Source of the DNA: Bacteroidota bacterium
GTDB lineage: Bacteria > Bacteroidota > Rhodothermia > Balneolales > Balneolaceae
NCBI GenBank assembly: GCA_024635465.1
Contig: JAGXIS010000177.1
Location: forward strand, 1 to 6,672
Reading direction: 5' to 3'
Length of the DNA stretch: 6,672 nucleotides
Shown here: positions 4,847 to 6,672 of the stretch, one piece after another
Layout of the letters: the number at the start of each line of letters is the position of its first letter
How positions within the stretch are numbered: position 1 is the stretch's first letter
Translations under genes and position numbers: made by a program
Notes under the pieces: generated by a model
Databases searched by the model: none
What the model saw: only the letters and a program-made list of their open reading frames with translations
What the model was told of the DNA's origin: nothing

Positions 4847-6672
4847 AACTGATAGCCAATCTGTAATTCAGTGTTAAATTTTGATATAGAACTGTTCGAA
4901 AATATTAATTTTACCGGGCCCAATATAGTTTGTGCTCCTACAGTGATAGAAAATCCTAAATCAATATCATCTTTACTAAAATCAAGATTCCATCTCTCCA
5001 TAAATCTACCTGCATAAAGATCAAACCCAATAAATCGATGATAAATAGGTTCTAATTGCACGCCCAATGAAGCCATTTGAATATTTCTTGAGTTTAATCT
5101 ATATCGATTCACCCCACCAAATCGAACCATCTCCATTAGATTGTGATATCTGTTTGGTGATTGCCAGTAATCCCAAGGCAAATCCCTTCCTGTTGTGTAT
5201 CCAACCATCAATGTATTATTCAAAGAAATAAGATCGTTTACTGAATACCATCCGGTATAATGTAATCTTGCTGATGAAAATTTAATAGGACTTAAAAATA
5301 TTTCATCGCTATAAAAACCTTCAATAATTAATCTTTCTCCATTGGATGGATATGATTTCCTATTTAATCTATCTCTCATGAATCGTAAGAAGAGTGCGTG
5401 GTAATTACTCTCAGTGGCAAGAATTCCGGAACTGTTAATCACATTTGTGTGAGTAATAAAGTCTTTGCGAATCCCAAGTGCCACCATATTATTTGTACTA
5501 AAATAGTTGGCTCCTGAGATTTCCAGTCTAATCACTTCATTTTTAAATCTCGAAACTCTTGTTCTCTCTTTATACCACTCAATAACTTCTGCTTGATACT
5601 CTGTAGATAATAGTAATGCAAAACGAGATTCGAGTGGTCCATAATAGGCGTGATCCAATTTAAAACGCATTCGATTACCTAGTCTTACTTCAGCTCTGGT
5701 AAGTGAACCATTATGAAGAAGGTTGTGAAAAGAGCCTCCCAAAAGTATCGATGCCTTTGTTTGGGACTCATACCTTAAACCAACCTTAAATTCATCTCTG
5801 ATGTTCTCTTGTATTTTTATATTTAGAGAGTAGTGATAGTCGTCATTGGGAATTATTCGATAAGTAACAAGATCAATAAATTGTGAGCTGTAGAGTCTAT
5901 TTACTTTTTCTTCAATCATTTCCGGACTTAAGCTTAATCCCGGTGTAAATTCAAGTAAATTTCTAATAAATTGATCGTCATAAATGGTATTTCCCTCAAT
6001 ATTTAATTGGCTAATGGGCAATCTGCCTGAATCACTGATTCCTGGGCGTATCTGAGGGGGAACACTTTGTAAAGCGGCTAATTCCTTGAATTTTTCAATG
6101 TGTTTTTGTCCTTCCCTTCGACCGATCTCAATAAATTCTTCTGAGAGATCAAAATCGGCTCCACTATAACTATTGAGTTCTTCTACATCAATGTAATAAT
6201 CTGCAAGATTTTTTTGGATTTCAACATTATCTAAAACACGGAATAACATCGTTTGCGTAATGATTGAAGAGAGTGAATTTAAACTATCTTGCGGCATCAA
6301 AGGAGTCCCGACATTTATTGCAATGGTATAATTAGCACCCATATCGATTGCATCTTGGACCGGTAAATTTCGAATAAGTCCACCATCCATATATTTTCGT
6401 CCATCAATTTCAAATGGAGTAAAAAGCGAGGGAATTGAAATACTGGCTCGAAGAGCATCCGGTAAATACCCTGATTTGAAAACTTTTGCTTCCCCTGTTT
6501 CAATGTCTGTACCTACTGCTGCAAATGGGATGGGAAAGTTGTTAAAATCATTTACCCCATGAGTTGCCCAAGTCAATTTAGATAGATATGTATGTATTTT
6601 TTGACCGGTGATGATTCCTACCGGGAGATCAATGCCTTTTCTACTGATTGGAAAAGTGGCAATGGTTCGCTC
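4843..6672 (-). CDS. Patatin-like phospholipase with POTRA and Omp85-type barrel, PlpD-like (5' end outside window)
   Basis: The frame is open through the right window edge, giving 609 residues and lacking the N-terminus; the TTG at 6576 is internal and not a start. Residues 1 to about 195 are the second half of a patatin domain: PVGIITGQKI, PIPFAAVGTDIETGEA, then RASISIPSLFTPF. The DGG motif (96-98, codon for Asp at 6387-6385) supplies the Asp of the Ser-Asp dyad. The GXSXG serine lies outside the window. Residues about 219-290 look like a single POTRA domain (LNIEGNTIYDDQFIRNLL to LNIKIQEN). The rest (about 294-609) is rich in alternating aromatic strands and ends in YQF, the terminal phenylalanine expected of a BAM-inserted barrel. 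This order matches type Vd autotransporters such as PlpD, which display or release a lipase. It probably acts on membrane lipids at the outer membrane, but the substrate is unknown. A TPR gene is coupled downstream. Confidence 0.9.
   Translation of the reverse strand, partial: ERTIATFPISRKGIDLPVGIITGQKIHTYLSKLTWATHGVNDFNNFPIPFAAVGTDIETGEAKVFKSGYLPDALRASISIPSLFTPFEIDGRKYMDGGLIRNLPVQDAIDMGANYTIAINVGTPLMPQDSLNSLSSIITQTMLFRVLDNVEIQKNLADYYIDVEELNSYSGADFDLSEEFIEIGRREGQKHIEKFKELAALQSVPPQIRPGISDSGRLPISQLNIEGNTIYDDQFIRNLLEFTPGLSLSPEMIEEKVNRLYSSQFIDLVTYRIIPNDDYHYSLNIKIQENIRDEFKVGLRYESQTKASILLGGSFHNLLHNGSLTRAEVRLGNRMRFKLDHAYYGPLESRFALLLSTEYQAEVIEWYKERTRVSRFKNEVIRLEISGANYFSTNNMVALGIRKDFITHTNVINSSGILATESNYHALFLRFMRDRLNRKSYPSNGERLIIEGFYSDEIFLSPIKFSSARLHYTGWYSVNDLISLNNTLMVGYTTGRDLPWDYWQSPNRYHNLMEMVRFGGVNRYRLNSRNIQMASLGVQLEPIYHRFIGFDLYAGRFMERWNLDFSKDDIDLGFSITVGAQTILGPVKLIFSNSSISKFNTELQIGYQF

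Noticed and set aside
6315..6503. 62-codon minus-strand frame inside the patatin domain
   Set aside because: It is an alternative frame of the clearly recognisable patatin gene, with no features of its own.
6574..6576. TTG as the start of the patatin-barrel gene
   Set aside because: The frame continues upstream to the window edge, and the added 32 residues (including LPVGIITGQKIHTYLSKLTW) fit the patatin domain, so the gene is truncated by the window.

Overview
The window is A+T-rich and looks like chromosomal DNA of a Bacteroidota-type bacterium, with Balneolota/Rhodothermota as close alternatives. This is inferred from the gene types: a DUF4837-like C-terminus next to a stand-alone LuxC-type acyl-CoA reductase, a ThuA-domain protein with an export signal, a short non-zinc partner behind an ECF sigma factor, and a patatin fused to an outer-membrane barrel. 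Several genes appear to start at non-ATG codons without an obvious Shine-Dalgarno sequence, which also fits. No rRNA gene, tRNA gene, CRISPR array, insertion sequence or phage gene was seen. The content is mostly ordinary chromosomal genes.

Layout of the plus strand (about 1-4261), all in one direction: the tail of a DUF4837-like protein (3-185); a LuxC-family acyl-CoA reductase (282-1322, probably starting further upstream); an exported ThuA-domain protein (1378-2160); holA, the DNA polymerase III delta subunit, starting at TTG only 12 bases after the ThuA stop (2173-3237); an ECF sigma factor (3294-3902); and a small acidic protein that may be its anti-sigma partner (3950-4261). Two nested hairpins flank the sigma gene. 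A weaker one lies in its leader (3249-3287). A very strong one lies inside the first codons of the small downstream gene (3985-4042).

Layout of the minus strand (4220-6672): a two-gene unit that converges on the plus-strand block. A large patatin-POTRA-barrel protein resembling PlpD (type Vd secretion), cut by the right window edge, overlaps a 208-residue TPR protein through a TTGA stop/start. The TPR gene ends inside the 3' end of the small sigma-linked gene, giving a 42-base tail-to-tail overlap and leaving no room for a conventional terminator between the two blocks.

The most unusual signals are the 58-base nested hairpin behind the sigma factor, the absence of zinc-binding and membrane features in the presumed anti-sigma protein, and the convergent overlap. 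Nothing here amounts to a clearly new multi-gene system.
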